A stretch of 64,000 bases of DNA, from the NCBI RefSeq assembly GCF_900102465.1, contig NZ_FNBW01000003.1:1-64000 (forward strand), in the 5' to 3' direction. The notes below the pieces were generated by a model. That model searched no databases and was not told the DNA's origin. It saw only the letters and a list, made by a program, of their open reading frames with translations. Shown piece after piece: positions 35,962 through 44,639 of the stretch. Positions within the stretch are counted from its first letter, which is position 1, and the number at the start of each line of letters is the position of its first letter. The stretch comes from Thalassobaculum litoreum DSM 18839. Its GTDB lineage: Bacteria; Pseudomonadota; Alphaproteobacteria; Thalassobaculales; Thalassobaculaceae. The translations under genes and the position numbers were made by a program.

Positions 35962-36990
35962 TCACTCCTTAACCAGGCCGAGCTGACGCAGGTAGGTCAG
36001 GTGGCTTTCGACCAGGGCCTTGGCCTCCGGCGTCGTGGCGAAGTCCTTCCACGCGGACTGGGCGGCGTCGCGGAACTTCTGCAGATCCTCGTCCGACCAG
36101 GCGTACAGGGTCACGCCCTTCGACTTCAGGTCGGCGGCCGCCTCGGCGTTCTTCTTCTCGAAGGTCAGCGCGGTGCGCAGAGCCAGCGACTCCATGGCCA
36201 CAGACATGATCCGGCGATGGCTCTCCGGCATGGCGTTCCACTTGGCCTTGTTGCAGGCGAGGTGGTCGGACGGCATGGAATGGAAGCCGGGATAGTTGGC
36301 GTGCTTCACCAGGTCGTAGAGACCCAGGGACTGGTTGTTCGCCAGGCCCGAGGCGTCGGCGCCGTCGATGATGCCGGACTCAAGCGCGGTGAAGACCTCG
36401 GTGAAGTCCATCACGATCGGCGAGGCGCCGAGGTTCTCGAAGATCTTGGTTTCCATGCCCGGGGGCGAGCGGAACTTCCAGTCCTTGAAGTCCTCTGCGT
36501 TGCGGATCGGCTTGGACGACGACAGGGACTCCTGCCCGTAGACCCACCAGCCGATGAGCTGCATGTCGAACTGGTTGTACAGCTTCTGGGCCGCTTCCAT
36601 GCCGCCGCCGTAATACAGCCAGGAAAGCTGCTGATACGGGGTGGCGTAGCCGCCCATGATGTCGCCGACGAACTGGAAGGCCGGGTTCTTGCCGGTCTGA
36701 TAGGCGCCGCTGGTCATCTCGCAGTCGAGAATACCCGTGGCCGCGGCGTCGAACGCCTCGACCGACTTCACGACCGAGGACGAGTAGAACATCTCGATCT
36801 GGATCTCGCCGTTCGACATCGTCTGAACGTTGTCGATGTACTGCGCGGCGAGCTTGCCGGATACGGTTTCGGGGGCGTAGTGCGTCTGGATGCGCAGGCT
36901 CGTGGTCTGCGCCATGGCCGCGGTGCTGAGCCCGGCGGCGAGCAAGGCAGCCGAAACTGCGGGCGCAAGTTTCGCGATCATTCTCATCAA
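35962..36990 (-). CDS. dctP: TRAP transporter solute-binding protein, copy 1 (DctP)
   Basis: 342 residues with a Sec signal peptide (cleavage ~27). Conserved DctP features include L-R-I-Q-T-H-Y-A-P-E, G-A-Y-Q-T-G, F-R-S-P-P-G-M-E-T-K (Arg that binds the ligand carboxylate), I-D-G-A-D and F-T-E-V-F-T-A-L-E-S-G. The family usually binds organic acids. It is about 93% identical to the adjacent copy; differences cluster outside a 282-base identical tract. Confidence 0.93.
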   Translation of the reverse strand: MMRMIAKLAPAVSAALLAAGLSTAAMAQTTSLRIQTHYAPETVSGKLAAQYIDNVQTMSNGEIQIEMFYSSSVVKSVEAFDAAATGILDCEMTSGAYQTGKNPAFQFVGDIMGGYATPYQQLSWLYYGGGMEAAQKLYNQFDMQLIGWWVYGQESLSSSKPIRNAEDFKDWKFRSPPGMETKIFENLGASPIVMDFTEVFTALESGIIDGADASGLANNQSLGLYDLVKHANYPGFHSMPSDHLACNKAKWNAMPESHRRIMSVAMESLALRTALTFEKKNAEAAADLKSKGVTLYAWSDEDLQKFRDAAQSAWKDFATTPEAKALVESHLTYLRQLGLVKE

Positions 36991-37160
36991 GTCCTCCCAT
37001 TGGTGCCGGTGTTCCGGCTTTTTGGTCTCGCCCGTTCGGCCAGACCTAATTTTCTCGGCGAGGATCCCTGCAATGGCTTTTCACCGGGGCAGAATAGCGC
37101 CTCAACCGATATCCCTCCGACTGTGTCGGGAGCACGGAGACAGGTCAAGACGTAGGGTTT

Positions 37161-37178
37161 TTGTATGACTGATTCAGA
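37161..37178 (-). promoter_or_regulatory. Leader element conserved between the two dctP copies
   Basis: TTGTATGACTGATTCAGA is ~170 bases upstream of dctP copy 1; TTGTATGACTAATTCAGA recurs at 38486-38503 before copy 2. TTGTATGAC resembles half of the TTGT-N3-ACAA-type operators of GntR/FCD regulators. Function is inferred from conservation only. Confidence 0.4.
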
Positions 37179-37227
37179 CGGTTTGGAGGCGTCTGTGAAG
37201 GCGCGCAACGGTTTGGTCGCGATATGA

Positions 37228-37260
37228 CGACGGGCCGTCCGGCATGCGGACGGCCCGTCG
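37228..37260 (-). terminator. Hairpin after dctP copy 2
   Basis: CGACGGGCCGTCCG (37228-37241) and CGGACGGCCCGTCG (37247-37260) form a perfect 14-bp stem with a 5-base loop. The same bases follow dctP copy 1 at 35905-35937, so the hairpin was part of the duplicated unit. No U-run. Confidence 0.6.
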
Positions 37261-37284
37261 GATACTGTGCTCAGGCGGTCAGGA

Positions 37285-38313
37285 TCACTCCTTAACCAGA
37301 CCGAGCTGACGCAGGTAGGCCATGTGGCTGTCGACCAGGGCCTTGGCCTCCGGGGTGGTCGCGAAGTCGACCCACGCGGACTGGGCGGCGTCGCGGAACT
37401 TCTGCAGCTCCTCTTCGGACCAGGCGTAGAGTTTCACGCCCTTCGACTGCAGGTCTGCGGCGGCCTCGGCGTTCTTCTTCTCGAAGGTCAGCGCGGTGCG
37501 CAGAGCCAGCGACTCCATGGCCACAGACATGATCCGGCGATGGCTCTCCGGCATGGCGTTCCACTTGGCCTTGTTGCAGGCGAGGTGGTCGGACGGCATG
37601 GAATGGAAGCCGGGATAGTTGGCGTGCTTCACCAGGTCGTAGAGACCCAGGGACTGGTTGTTCGCCAGGCCCGAGGCGTCGGCGCCGTCGATGATGCCGG
37701 ACTCAAGCGCGGTGAAGACCTCGGTGAAGTCCATCACGATCGGCTTGGCGCCGAGATTCTCGAAGATCTTCGTCTCCATGCCCGGGGGCGAGCGGAACTT
37801 GAAGTCCTTCAGGTCGGCGGCGTTGCGGATCGGCTTGGACGAGGCCAGGGACTCCTGCCCGTAGACCCACCAGCCGACCAGCTGCATGTCGAACTTGTTG
37901 TAGAGCTTCTGGGCCGCGTCGAGACCGCCGCCGTAATACAGCCAGGAGAGCTGCTGATACGGGGTGGCATAGCCGCCCATGATGTCGCCGACGAACTGGA
38001 AGGCCGGGTTCTTGCCGGTCTGATAGGCGCCGCCGGTCATGTCGCAGTCGAGGATGCCCGTGGCCGCGGCGTCGAAGGTCTCCACCGACTTCACGACCGA
38101 GGACGAGTAGAACATCTCGATCTGGATCTCGCCGTTCGACATCGTCTGAACGTTATCGACATACTGGGCGGCGAGCTTGCCGGACACGGTCTCCGGGGCG
38201 TAGTGCGTCTGGATGCGCAGGGTCGTGGTCTGCGCCATGGCGGCGGTGCTGAGCCCGGCCGCCAGCAGAGCGGCCGACACTGCGGGTGCGAGTTTTCCGA
38301 TCATTCTCATCAT
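37285..38313 (-). CDS. dctP: TRAP transporter solute-binding protein, copy 2 (DctP)
   Basis: 342 residues with signal peptide and all DctP motifs as in copy 1. I count about 23 differences from copy 1; several (Gln/Lys at ~139, Ser/Lys at ~190, Glu/Ala at ~164, Lys/Val at ~314) change charge, so ligand preference or stability may differ. It is the promoter-proximal gene of the TRAP cluster. Confidence 0.93.
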   Translation of the reverse strand: MMRMIGKLAPAVSAALLAAGLSTAAMAQTTTLRIQTHYAPETVSGKLAAQYVDNVQTMSNGEIQIEMFYSSSVVKSVETFDAAATGILDCDMTGGAYQTGKNPAFQFVGDIMGGYATPYQQLSWLYYGGGLDAAQKLYNKFDMQLVGWWVYGQESLASSKPIRNAADLKDFKFRSPPGMETKIFENLGAKPIVMDFTEVFTALESGIIDGADASGLANNQSLGLYDLVKHANYPGFHSMPSDHLACNKAKWNAMPESHRRIMSVAMESLALRTALTFEKKNAEAAADLQSKGVKLYAWSEEELQKFRDAAQSAWVDFATTPEAKALVDSHMAYLRQLGLVKE

Positions 38314-38485
38314 GTCCTCCCTATGGACTGCCGGACTTCCGGCTTCTTGATCCTGGCTTATCAGACAGGATTTGTTCCATCGGTGAGTTTACCTGCATTG
38401 GTTTTCAAACGGTGCAGAATAACGCCTCACCCGACATGGGTCCGACTTTGTCGGGACCGTCTGTGAACGTCAAGTGATTGGGTGG

Positions 38486-38503
38486 TTGTATGACTAATTC
38501 AGA
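38486..38503 (-). promoter_or_regulatory. Second copy of the TRAP leader element
   Basis: TTGTATGACTAATTCAGA, one mismatch from the element at 37161-37178, at the equivalent distance upstream of dctP copy 2. Candidate operator. Confidence 0.4.
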
Positions 38504-38712
38504 TCGCTCGACCGGCGGCTTGCAGAGGCGGACATCGCCGAAAACGAAGCATTAGGTCCCGGGCTCCGGGGGATTTCCGATGCTTACCCCGCCCGCAGTG
38601 CGCTGGGGGAGCGGAAGATCGACCCTGAGGTCAGACGTGAAGCGGGTTTGTACGATCTGAGATCTAGTTCCCGCGACCCGGCAATCGGCGGTGCGGCCTG
38701 TCGGCGGGAGCA

Positions 38713-38733
38713 CCCCCGGCGCAGGGCCGGGGG
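38713..38733 (-). repeat. REP-like GC palindrome / possible nrdJ terminator
   Basis: CCCCCGGC and GCCGGGGG flank a GCAGG loop. The same CCCCGGC-GCAGG-GCCGGGG sequence occurs at 61261-61279, and a relative at 61173-61189, which points to a dispersed extragenic palindrome. It lies ~20 bases beyond the nrdJ stop. Confidence 0.55.
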
Positions 38734-38753
38734 CGGCGTTCAGATCGACGGCC

Positions 38754-41030
38754 TCAGCCGCACTTGGAATAGCCGCAGGCGGTGCAGAGGTCGCAGCCCT
38801 CCTGTTTCACCAGCGCGACCGAGCCGCAGCTCGGGCATTGCGCCGGGGCGCCGCCGATATTGATGACCTGCTTGACCACCTGCGGAGCCGCACTCTCGGA
38901 GTCCGGCGCCTTCAGGAAGCCGATGGCCAGCATGTGTTCCTCGATCACGTCGCCGATGGCCGCCAGCAGGGACGGCACATAGCGCCCCTTCACCCACTGC
39001 CCGCCGCGCGGATCGAACACCGCCTTCAGCTCGTCGACCACGAAGCTCACGTCGCCGCCGCGCCGGAACACCGCGCTGATCATGCGGGTCAGGGCCACGG
39101 TCCAGGCGAAATGCTCCATGTTCTTGGAGTTGATGAACACCTCGAACGGGCGGCGGCGGCCGTCCTGCTCGATGTCGTTCACGGTGATGTAGATCGCGTG
39201 GTCGCTGTCGGCCCATTTGATCTTGTAGGTCGCGCCCGGCAGGAAGGTCGGTCGGTCCAGCGGCTGCATCAGGTGGACGACCTCCGGCGACCCGGTCGCC
39301 TCCACAGCGGGGGCCGGTTGCTCGGGCTCCTCGCGCTTGGTCGCCAGGACCGAGCCGGTGATCAGGTTCGGCCGGTAGGTGGTGCAGCCCTTGCAGCCGC
39401 TGCGGTAGGCCTCGCGATAGACGTCCTTGAACGTCTCGAAGGCGATGTCCTCGGGCACGTTGATCGTCTTGGAGATCGAGCTGTCGACATACTTCTGCAC
39501 GGCCGCCTGCATGACCACGTGGTCATGCGGGGTCAGGCTCTGGGCATCGACGAAGGCATCGGTCAGCTCCGCCGTCTCGCCCTTCAGGCGCCGGTACAGG
39601 CGGTAGGCGAAATCGCTGACCTCCTCCACCTTCTTCGAGCCGTCCGGCATCAGCACCGTGCGGTCGTAGGTGAAGCTGAATACCGGCTCCAGCCCGCTGG
39701 ACACGTTGTCGGCCAGCAGGGAGATGGTCCCGGTCGGCGCGATGGAGGTGACCAGGGCGTTGCGGATGCCGTGCTTGGCGATCCCCGCCTTCAGGTCGTC
39801 ATCGAGCTCGGCGATGCTCTCGCCGGCCAGATAGGCGTCGCGGTCGAACAGCGGGAAGGCGCCCTTCTCGTCGGCGAGGTCGATGGAGGCCTGGTAGGCG
39901 TGGCGGCGCACCGCGTCCATCCACTTCTCCACCGTCGCCACCGCTTCCGGCGAGCCGTAGCGCAGACCGCACATGATCAGCGCGTCGGCCAGCCCGGTGA
40001 CGCCCAGGCCGATCCGCCGCTTGGCCAGCGCCTCGGCGCGCTGCTGCTCCAGCGGGAACAGGGAGACATCGACGACGTTGTCCATCATCCGCACGGCGAG
40101 CGGCACCGCCTCGGCCAGCGCCGCCTCGTCCAGGCAGGCATCCGGCTCGAAGGGATGGCGCACGAAGGTGGCCAGGTTCATCGAGCCGAGCAGGCAGGCG
40201 CCGTAGGGCGGCAGGGGCTGCTCGCCGCAAGGATTGGTCGCCGCGATGGTCTCGCAATAGTGCAGGTTGTTGCGCTGGTTGATCCGGTCGATGAAGATCA
40301 CGCCCGGCTCCGCCACGTCGTAGGTGGCGGTCATGATCCGGTCCCACAGGTCGCGGGCGCGGATCGTGCGGTAGACGGTCCCGTCGAACACGAGGTCCCA
40401 GTCGCCGTCGGTCTCCACCGCCTGCATGAAGGCGTCGGTCACCAGGACCGAGAGGTTGAACATGCGCAGCCGCACCGGATCGCGCTTCACCTCGATGAAG
40501 GCCTCGATGTCCGGGTGGTCGCAGCGCAGCGTCGCCATCATCGCACCACGGCGGGAGCCGGCGCTCATGATGGTGCGGCACATGGCGTCCCAGACATCCA
40601 TGAACGACAGCGGGCCGGAGGCGTCGGCGCCCACGCCCTTCACCGGCGCGCCCTTGGGTCGGATCGTGGAGAAATCGTAGCCGATGCCGCCGCCCTGCTG
40701 CATGGTCAGGGCCGCTTCCTTCAGGGCGTCGAAGATGCCGCCCATGTTGTCGGGCACGGTGCCCATGACGAAGCAGTTGAACAGGGTGACCTGACGCCCG
40801 GTTCCCGCGCCGGCGACGATGCGGCCGGCCGGCAGGAAGCGGAAACCTTCCAGCACCTCGCGGAAGCGCGCGGACCACTGGGCGCGTTCGCGCGGCTTCT
40901 CCGCCTGAGCCAGGGCATTCGCGACCCGCGTCCAGGTGTCCTCCATCGTCGCGTCGACGGCGGATCCGCCCTGTTTCAGGCGGTATTTCATGTCCCAGAT
41001 CTGCGTACTGATGGGCGCGAGATCGTTCAT
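38754..41030 (-). CDS. nrdJ: Adenosylcobalamin-dependent ribonucleotide reductase (class II)
   Basis: 758 residues. It reduces ribonucleoside diphosphates using a B12-derived radical. Visible features: first redox Cys in L-F-N-C-F-V (Cys86), radical-site motif N-P-C-G-E-Q, Q-Q-G-G-G-I-G-Y-D-F-S, S-I-A-P-T-G-T-I-S, and a C-terminal Cys-rich tail C-P-S-C-G...C-D-L-C-T-A-C-G-Y-S-K-C-G that binds metal or relays thiols. The NrdJ-type C-terminal region is typical of alphaproteobacteria. cobS and cobT lie 5-7 kb away. I see no B12 riboswitch upstream, as expected for a B12-using rather than B12-replaceable enzyme. Confidence 0.93.
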   Translation of the reverse strand: MNDLAPISTQIWDMKYRLKQGGSAVDATMEDTWTRVANALAQAEKPRERAQWSARFREVLEGFRFLPAGRIVAGAGTGRQVTLFNCFVMGTVPDNMGGIFDALKEAALTMQQGGGIGYDFSTIRPKGAPVKGVGADASGPLSFMDVWDAMCRTIMSAGSRRGAMMATLRCDHPDIEAFIEVKRDPVRLRMFNLSVLVTDAFMQAVETDGDWDLVFDGTVYRTIRARDLWDRIMTATYDVAEPGVIFIDRINQRNNLHYCETIAATNPCGEQPLPPYGACLLGSMNLATFVRHPFEPDACLDEAALAEAVPLAVRMMDNVVDVSLFPLEQQRAEALAKRRIGLGVTGLADALIMCGLRYGSPEAVATVEKWMDAVRRHAYQASIDLADEKGAFPLFDRDAYLAGESIAELDDDLKAGIAKHGIRNALVTSIAPTGTISLLADNVSSGLEPVFSFTYDRTVLMPDGSKKVEEVSDFAYRLYRRLKGETAELTDAFVDAQSLTPHDHVVMQAAVQKYVDSSISKTINVPEDIAFETFKDVYREAYRSGCKGCTTYRPNLITGSVLATKREEPEQPAPAVEATGSPEVVHLMQPLDRPTFLPGATYKIKWADSDHAIYITVNDIEQDGRRRPFEVFINSKNMEHFAWTVALTRMISAVFRRGGDVSFVVDELKAVFDPRGGQWVKGRYVPSLLAAIGDVIEEHMLAIGFLKAPDSESAAPQVVKQVINIGGAPAQCPSCGSVALVKQEGCDLCTACGYSKCG

Positions 41031-41036
41031 CGAATC

Positions 41037-41046
41037 CTACATGTAG
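41037..41046. promoter_or_regulatory. 10-bp palindrome at the nrdJ start (possible NrdR half of a pair)
   Basis: CTACATGTAG lies 6-16 bases before the nrdJ start and overlaps its AGG ribosome site. It resembles the core of NrdR boxes (ACACtATATaTAGTGT type), but a second box at the usual ~31-base spacing is not evident. Confidence 0.3.
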
Positions 41047-41264
41047 TGGTTCTAGCGCAAGCTACCCAGTGTATCTCGACATTCTTCGGCAGACAAGGAG
41101 TCCGGCAGCCGTCCTGGCCGACGCAACTCCGTGTTATGCCGATCTTAACATTTGGGCGCGTAGCACGAGTTCTTAAACAAGAAAACATTGGGGGGAGGCC
41201 GTCCAACGGCCCCGCAGATCACGTGTCACGGGAACCAGGCAAGGCAGAGCAGGCCCGCCGGGGG

Positions 41265-43058
41265 ATGAACCCGCCCGGCGCCAGTCGTCTTGGTGCCAGT
41301 CGTGTTGGTGCCAGTCGTCTTGGCGGCAGCGTCTCCTTCGGGGCGTTCGCGCTCGTTCTGCTCCTGTCGCTGTGCGGGGTCGCCGCGTCCGTCCTCGGCG
41401 CCCTGCGGCTGGCCGAGTCGAGCCGCCAGAACTGGCTGGAGCGCGGACGGATGGAGGCGCTCGAGCTCTCCAGCGCCGTGGACGGCGCCCTCCTGCAGGT
41501 CGAGGCCCAGCTCGGCGCACTGGTCACTCTGTTCCACAGCTCGTCCTTCGTGGAGGCGGACGAGCTCTCCCGCGCGGAGGCCAATCTTCCATCCGACGGA
41601 CTGAGCGTCACCCTGTCCGGGCTGGCCTTCGCGGCCATCCTCGACGACAGCGAGCGGCGCCGCTACGAGGACCGGCGGGGCATCGTTCTCTCCGTGCCGG
41701 GGAACCCCGACAAGCCCTCGCCTAGCTGGGCCAGCCATTTTCCGGTGATGCTCGCGAGCCAGGGCCGTCCGCAGTTCCACGAGGGGGCCGATCTGGCGGC
41801 GATCGCACCTCTGCGGTCCATGGCGCTGTCGGCTACGCGGTTGGAGCGAACCGTGGTCATGAGCCCGACGTTCCAGATGGTCGACCGTCGCTTCGCCGCC
41901 TTGGCGGTGTCCGCTCCGAACGGGGGCACGCCGGGTCTTCTGCTAGGCATTCTCGACGTGGACGAGTTGTTCGAGCGGATGGTCCGGTGGGAACTGCCGG
42001 GACTGTCGATGCGGCTGCTGGAATACCCGGGAAGCTGGGAGCTCGACAGCGAACCGAAGACGGTGCGCGGCGTGGCCGAGCCGCCCAATGAGGCGGTCGC
42101 CACCTTCGATCACCGGTTCACCCATGGCGAGGCGCGCTGGCACCTGCAATGGAGCCTGCTGCCGAGCTTCGAGGGCGGCGTGGATACGGTGCCGGCATTC
42201 ATGCTGGGGATCGGCGGCTCGATGCTGAGCCTGCTCGTCGGGCTGGCGCTCTGCCTGCTGATCTATCAGAACGCGCTGATCCGCCAACGGGTGGACGAAC
42301 GCACCGCGGAACTGAGCGACGCCTTGAACCGGGCGGAGGCCGGCAACCAGGCGAAGACCAACTTCCTGGCGGTGATCGGCCACGAACTGCGCACGCCGCT
42401 GAACGCGGTGATCGGTTTCGCCGACCTGCTGGAGAGCCGGCAGCCGACCGACGAGGCCCGCAGCTACGTCAATTTCGTCCGGGGCGGGGGGCGCCACCTA
42501 CTGCGTCTGGTCAATGCCCTGCTGGAGGTCGCCCAGGCCGAGACCGGCGAATTGGCTCTCGAGGAATCGGAGATCGACGTGACGCAGATGATCGCGGAGG
42601 CCGTCCGGTCGGTCGACGCGTCGGTGATGGCGCCGGGCGTGGCGATCGCGCTCGACCTGGCCGAGGGGCTGCCGACGGTGCGGGGCGACCGCGAACGGCT
42701 GCAGCTGGTGGTCGTCAACCTGGTGCTCAACGCGATCCGCGCCGCAGGCGAGGGAGGAAGGGTGGCCGTCGGCGCCTGGCGCGGCCCGGAAGACGGCGAC
42801 ATCCCGAACGGCGGTGTCCGGATCCGGGTCTGCGACACCGGATCGGGCATGACCGAGAACCAGGTCCAGGCCTCGCTGCAGCTGTTCGAACAGGTGGAGA
42901 GCCCGATGAACCGCCGCCACGAGGGGCTCGGAATCGGACTGCCGCTCTGCCGGCATCTGGTCCGCCTGCACGGCGGGACCTTGGAAATCGACACCCGTCC
43001 CGGGCAGGGCACCGCGGTGACGGTCGACCTGCCGCCCCACCGCATCCTGAGCCGCTAG
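41265..43058 (+). CDS. CHASE-type sensor histidine kinase
   Basis: 597 residues. Two membrane helices (near 24-46 and 315-340) bracket a ~260-residue periplasmic sensor with CHASE-like L-S-G-L-A-F-A-A-I-L-D-D-S-E-R-R-R-Y-E. A coiled coil leads to HisKA (phospho-His in V-I-G-H-E-L-R-T-P-L-N-A-V-I-G-F) and HATPase (N-L-V-L-N-A-I-R-A-A, D-T-G-S-G-M, G-L-G-I-G-L). No response regulator is adjacent, so the partner is elsewhere. Residues ~7-18 are a G-A-S-R-[LV] repeat from a 15-base tandem repeat. A GTG at 41223 could give a longer start. Confidence 0.85.
   Translation: MNPPGASRLGASRVGASRLGGSVSFGAFALVLLLSLCGVAASVLGALRLAESSRQNWLERGRMEALELSSAVDGALLQVEAQLGALVTLFHSSSFVEADELSRAEANLPSDGLSVTLSGLAFAAILDDSERRRYEDRRGIVLSVPGNPDKPSPSWASHFPVMLASQGRPQFHEGADLAAIAPLRSMALSATRLERTVVMSPTFQMVDRRFAALAVSAPNGGTPGLLLGILDVDELFERMVRWELPGLSMRLLEYPGSWELDSEPKTVRGVAEPPNEAVATFDHRFTHGEARWHLQWSLLPSFEGGVDTVPAFMLGIGGSMLSLLVGLALCLLIYQNALIRQRVDERTAELSDALNRAEAGNQAKTNFLAVIGHELRTPLNAVIGFADLLESRQPTDEARSYVNFVRGGGRHLLRLVNALLEVAQAETGELALEESEIDVTQMIAEAVRSVDASVMAPGVAIALDLAEGLPTVRGDRERLQLVVVNLVLNAIRAAGEGGRVAVGAWRGPEDGDIPNGGVRIRVCDTGSGMTENQVQASLQLFEQVESPMNRRHEGLGIGLPLCRHLVRLHGGTLEIDTRPGQGTAVTVDLPPHRILSR
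41281..41325. repeat. 15-base tandem repeat inside a kinase gene
   Basis: Three units of CCAGTCGTCTTGGTG with 1-3 mismatches (41281-41295, 41296-41310, 41311-41325). Being a multiple of three, copy-number change would lengthen or shorten the cytoplasmic N-terminus without a frameshift. Confidence 0.85.
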
Positions 43059-43072
43059 CCCGGCCGGTCGCC

Positions 43073-43741
43073 TCAGCTCGCCACCACCATGAACCAGCCG
43101 GCGACGGTGACGCGGGCTGTGGCGAACAGGTACTTGGAATACTCGTTCGCCAGCAGTGCCAGGGTTCCGGGATAGCGGTACCAGTGGTCCAGGCGGACAT
43201 CCTGCGGAATGACCGGGTACGGGGTGATGCGGACCGACGGCATGGCGTGGGCGAATTCCAGCATCGCCCGCGGCATGTGGTAGTTCGACGTCACCAGCAG
43301 CATCGACTCCCGGTCGCCCACGGCCATCCAGATCTCGGTCTCGCGGGCATTGCCGATGGTGTCTGTGGCGCCGTGCCCCAGCACCAGGCAGCAGTCGATC
43401 AGCTTGTCCGGCAGGCGGGTATCGCCGTCGTCCAGCAGCGAGCGGATGCCCTTGCCGTCGACCCGCTCGTCCACGCCGCTGACGAACAGCACGGGGGCGG
43501 CCCCCGCTTCCAGCAGCGCCACGCCCTCGTCCACCCGCCGGCTGCCGCCGGTCAGCACGACCACCGCATCTGCGGTCGGCGGCTGCGCCTCCGCGGTGCG
43601 GGGCAGCCGGTCCACGAACCGCACCAGGCCGACGGTCCACACGACGACCAGGGCGATGGCGGCCAGCAGGACCAGCCATCCCAGCCCCCCCATGCGCCGT
43701 TCCTGCGCGCGGGCGCTGCGAAAACGATTGCGTCGTGCCAT
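43073..43741 (-). CDS. YdcF family (DUF218) membrane-anchored protein
   Basis: 222 residues. One N-terminal membrane helix (~18-40), then the DUF218 fold: D-A-V-V-V-L-T-G-G-S-R-R-V-D-E-G, F-V-S-G-V-D, N-A-R-E-T and T-S-N-Y-H-M-P-R. The family includes SanA/ElyC-like envelope factors. It follows ftsX by 1 base, a layout conserved in alphaproteobacteria, so a cell-envelope role is likely. Confidence 0.85.
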   Translation of the reverse strand: MARRNRFRSARAQERRMGGLGWLVLLAAIALVVVWTVGLVRFVDRLPRTAEAQPPTADAVVVLTGGSRRVDEGVALLEAGAAPVLFVSGVDERVDGKGIRSLLDDGDTRLPDKLIDCCLVLGHGATDTIGNARETEIWMAVGDRESMLLVTSNYHMPRAMLEFAHAMPSVRITPYPVIPQDVRLDHWYRYPGTLALLANEYSKYLFATARVTVAGWFMVVAS

Positions 43742-43742
43742 C

Positions 43743-44639
43743 TCAGGCCATCCTGGCGAGGGCTGTCTGGACCGACACCCGCGCGGTCGCCATGGCGATC
43801 GCCGCGGTGACGGGAGGAAGGAGGATCAGCGCGATCCACTCGGCCCAGCCGATCCGCACCAGGGCGGTGATGCTGGACACGCCGACATCCATCGGGGCGG
43901 AGGACCATTGCCCGACCCCGATCTGCAGTCCGATGATGCTGGCCACCGCCAGCAGGGCGCCGGCGATGCCGCCGTACAGGGCCAGCCGACCGGCATGCCA
44001 CTGGAACTGCCGGGCGATGTATCGGTCGGGGGCGCCGATCAGGTTCAGGATCTCGATCTCCTCGCGATGCACCGACAGGCCGGTACGCACGGCGAAGATC
44101 ACCGCCAGCACGGCCGCGAGCAGCACGACCGCCAGGATGCAGGTCCCGGCGATGGCTACGGAATTGCCCAACGCCCGCGCCTCGGCGAGCCAGCGGCCGT
44201 GATCGTCCAGGGTGGTGCCGGGGGCGGCATTGTCGAGGCGGGTCGCGAGGCTGGCCAGGTCGACCTCCTGGCCGCGGTCCAACTGCAGGTCGACGAGCAG
44301 CGGCAGCGGCAGGGTCTCCGCCAGCTCGGCGCCGAGCCAGGGGGCCAGCAGGGCGGCCGACTGTTTCGGCGGCATCGGCTCCACCGAGGCGACGCCTGGC
44401 GTGACGCCGAGCAGTCGCAGTACGGAATCCAGCCGTTCCTGCTGGCTGAGCCCGTCGACCGGCGGAATCTGCACGGTGGCCGCCCCGGACAGCCGTGCGT
44501 CCCAGTCGGAGACAAACCCGCGCGCGGCCAGCGCACCGACCGTGGCCAGCGCGGCGAGATAGACCATGACGGCCAGCAGGCCGGGCAGGAACCGGGTCGA
44601 GGAATCCCGGCCGAGCGCGAGGTCGGAGTGGCCGATCAT
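43743..44639 (-). CDS. ftsX: FtsX-like cell division permease
   Basis: 298 residues with four hydrophobic helices (near 20-40, 163-187, 210-235, 260-285) and a periplasmic domain (~45-155) between the first two, as in FtsX. FtsEX couples ATP hydrolysis to activation of cell wall hydrolases at the septum. It overlaps ftsE by 4 bases (44636-44639). Confidence 0.88.
   Translation of the reverse strand: MIGHSDLALGRDSSTRFLPGLLAVMVYLAALATVGALAARGFVSDWDARLSGAATVQIPPVDGLSQQERLDSVLRLLGVTPGVASVEPMPPKQSAALLAPWLGAELAETLPLPLLVDLQLDRGQEVDLASLATRLDNAAPGTTLDDHGRWLAEARALGNSVAIAGTCILAVVLLAAVLAVIFAVRTGLSVHREEIEILNLIGAPDRYIARQFQWHAGRLALYGGIAGALLAVASIIGLQIGVGQWSSAPMDVGVSSITALVRIGWAEWIALILLPPVTAAIAMATARVSVQTALARMA

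Larger units (their letters stand above)
38314..38753. other. Intergenic region between TRAP cluster and nrdJ
   Basis: 440 bases without a convincing gene. The left half is homologous to the leader of dctP copy 1, including a T-C-C-G-A-C...G-T-C-G-G-small palindrome (~38430-38447) and the TTGTATGACT element. The right end carries a GC-rich palindrome at 38713-38733 that may end nrdJ transcription. Confidence 0.55.

Noticed and set aside
38691-41264. Long plus-strand open frame preceding the CHASE-type kinase
   Set aside because: It is antisense to nrdJ; only the part from 41265 resembles a kinase. The frame is open because of high GC.
41031-41264. Cobalamin riboswitch before nrdJ
   Set aside because: I find no B12-box-like core in the region; a B12-requiring reductase is not normally switched off by B12.
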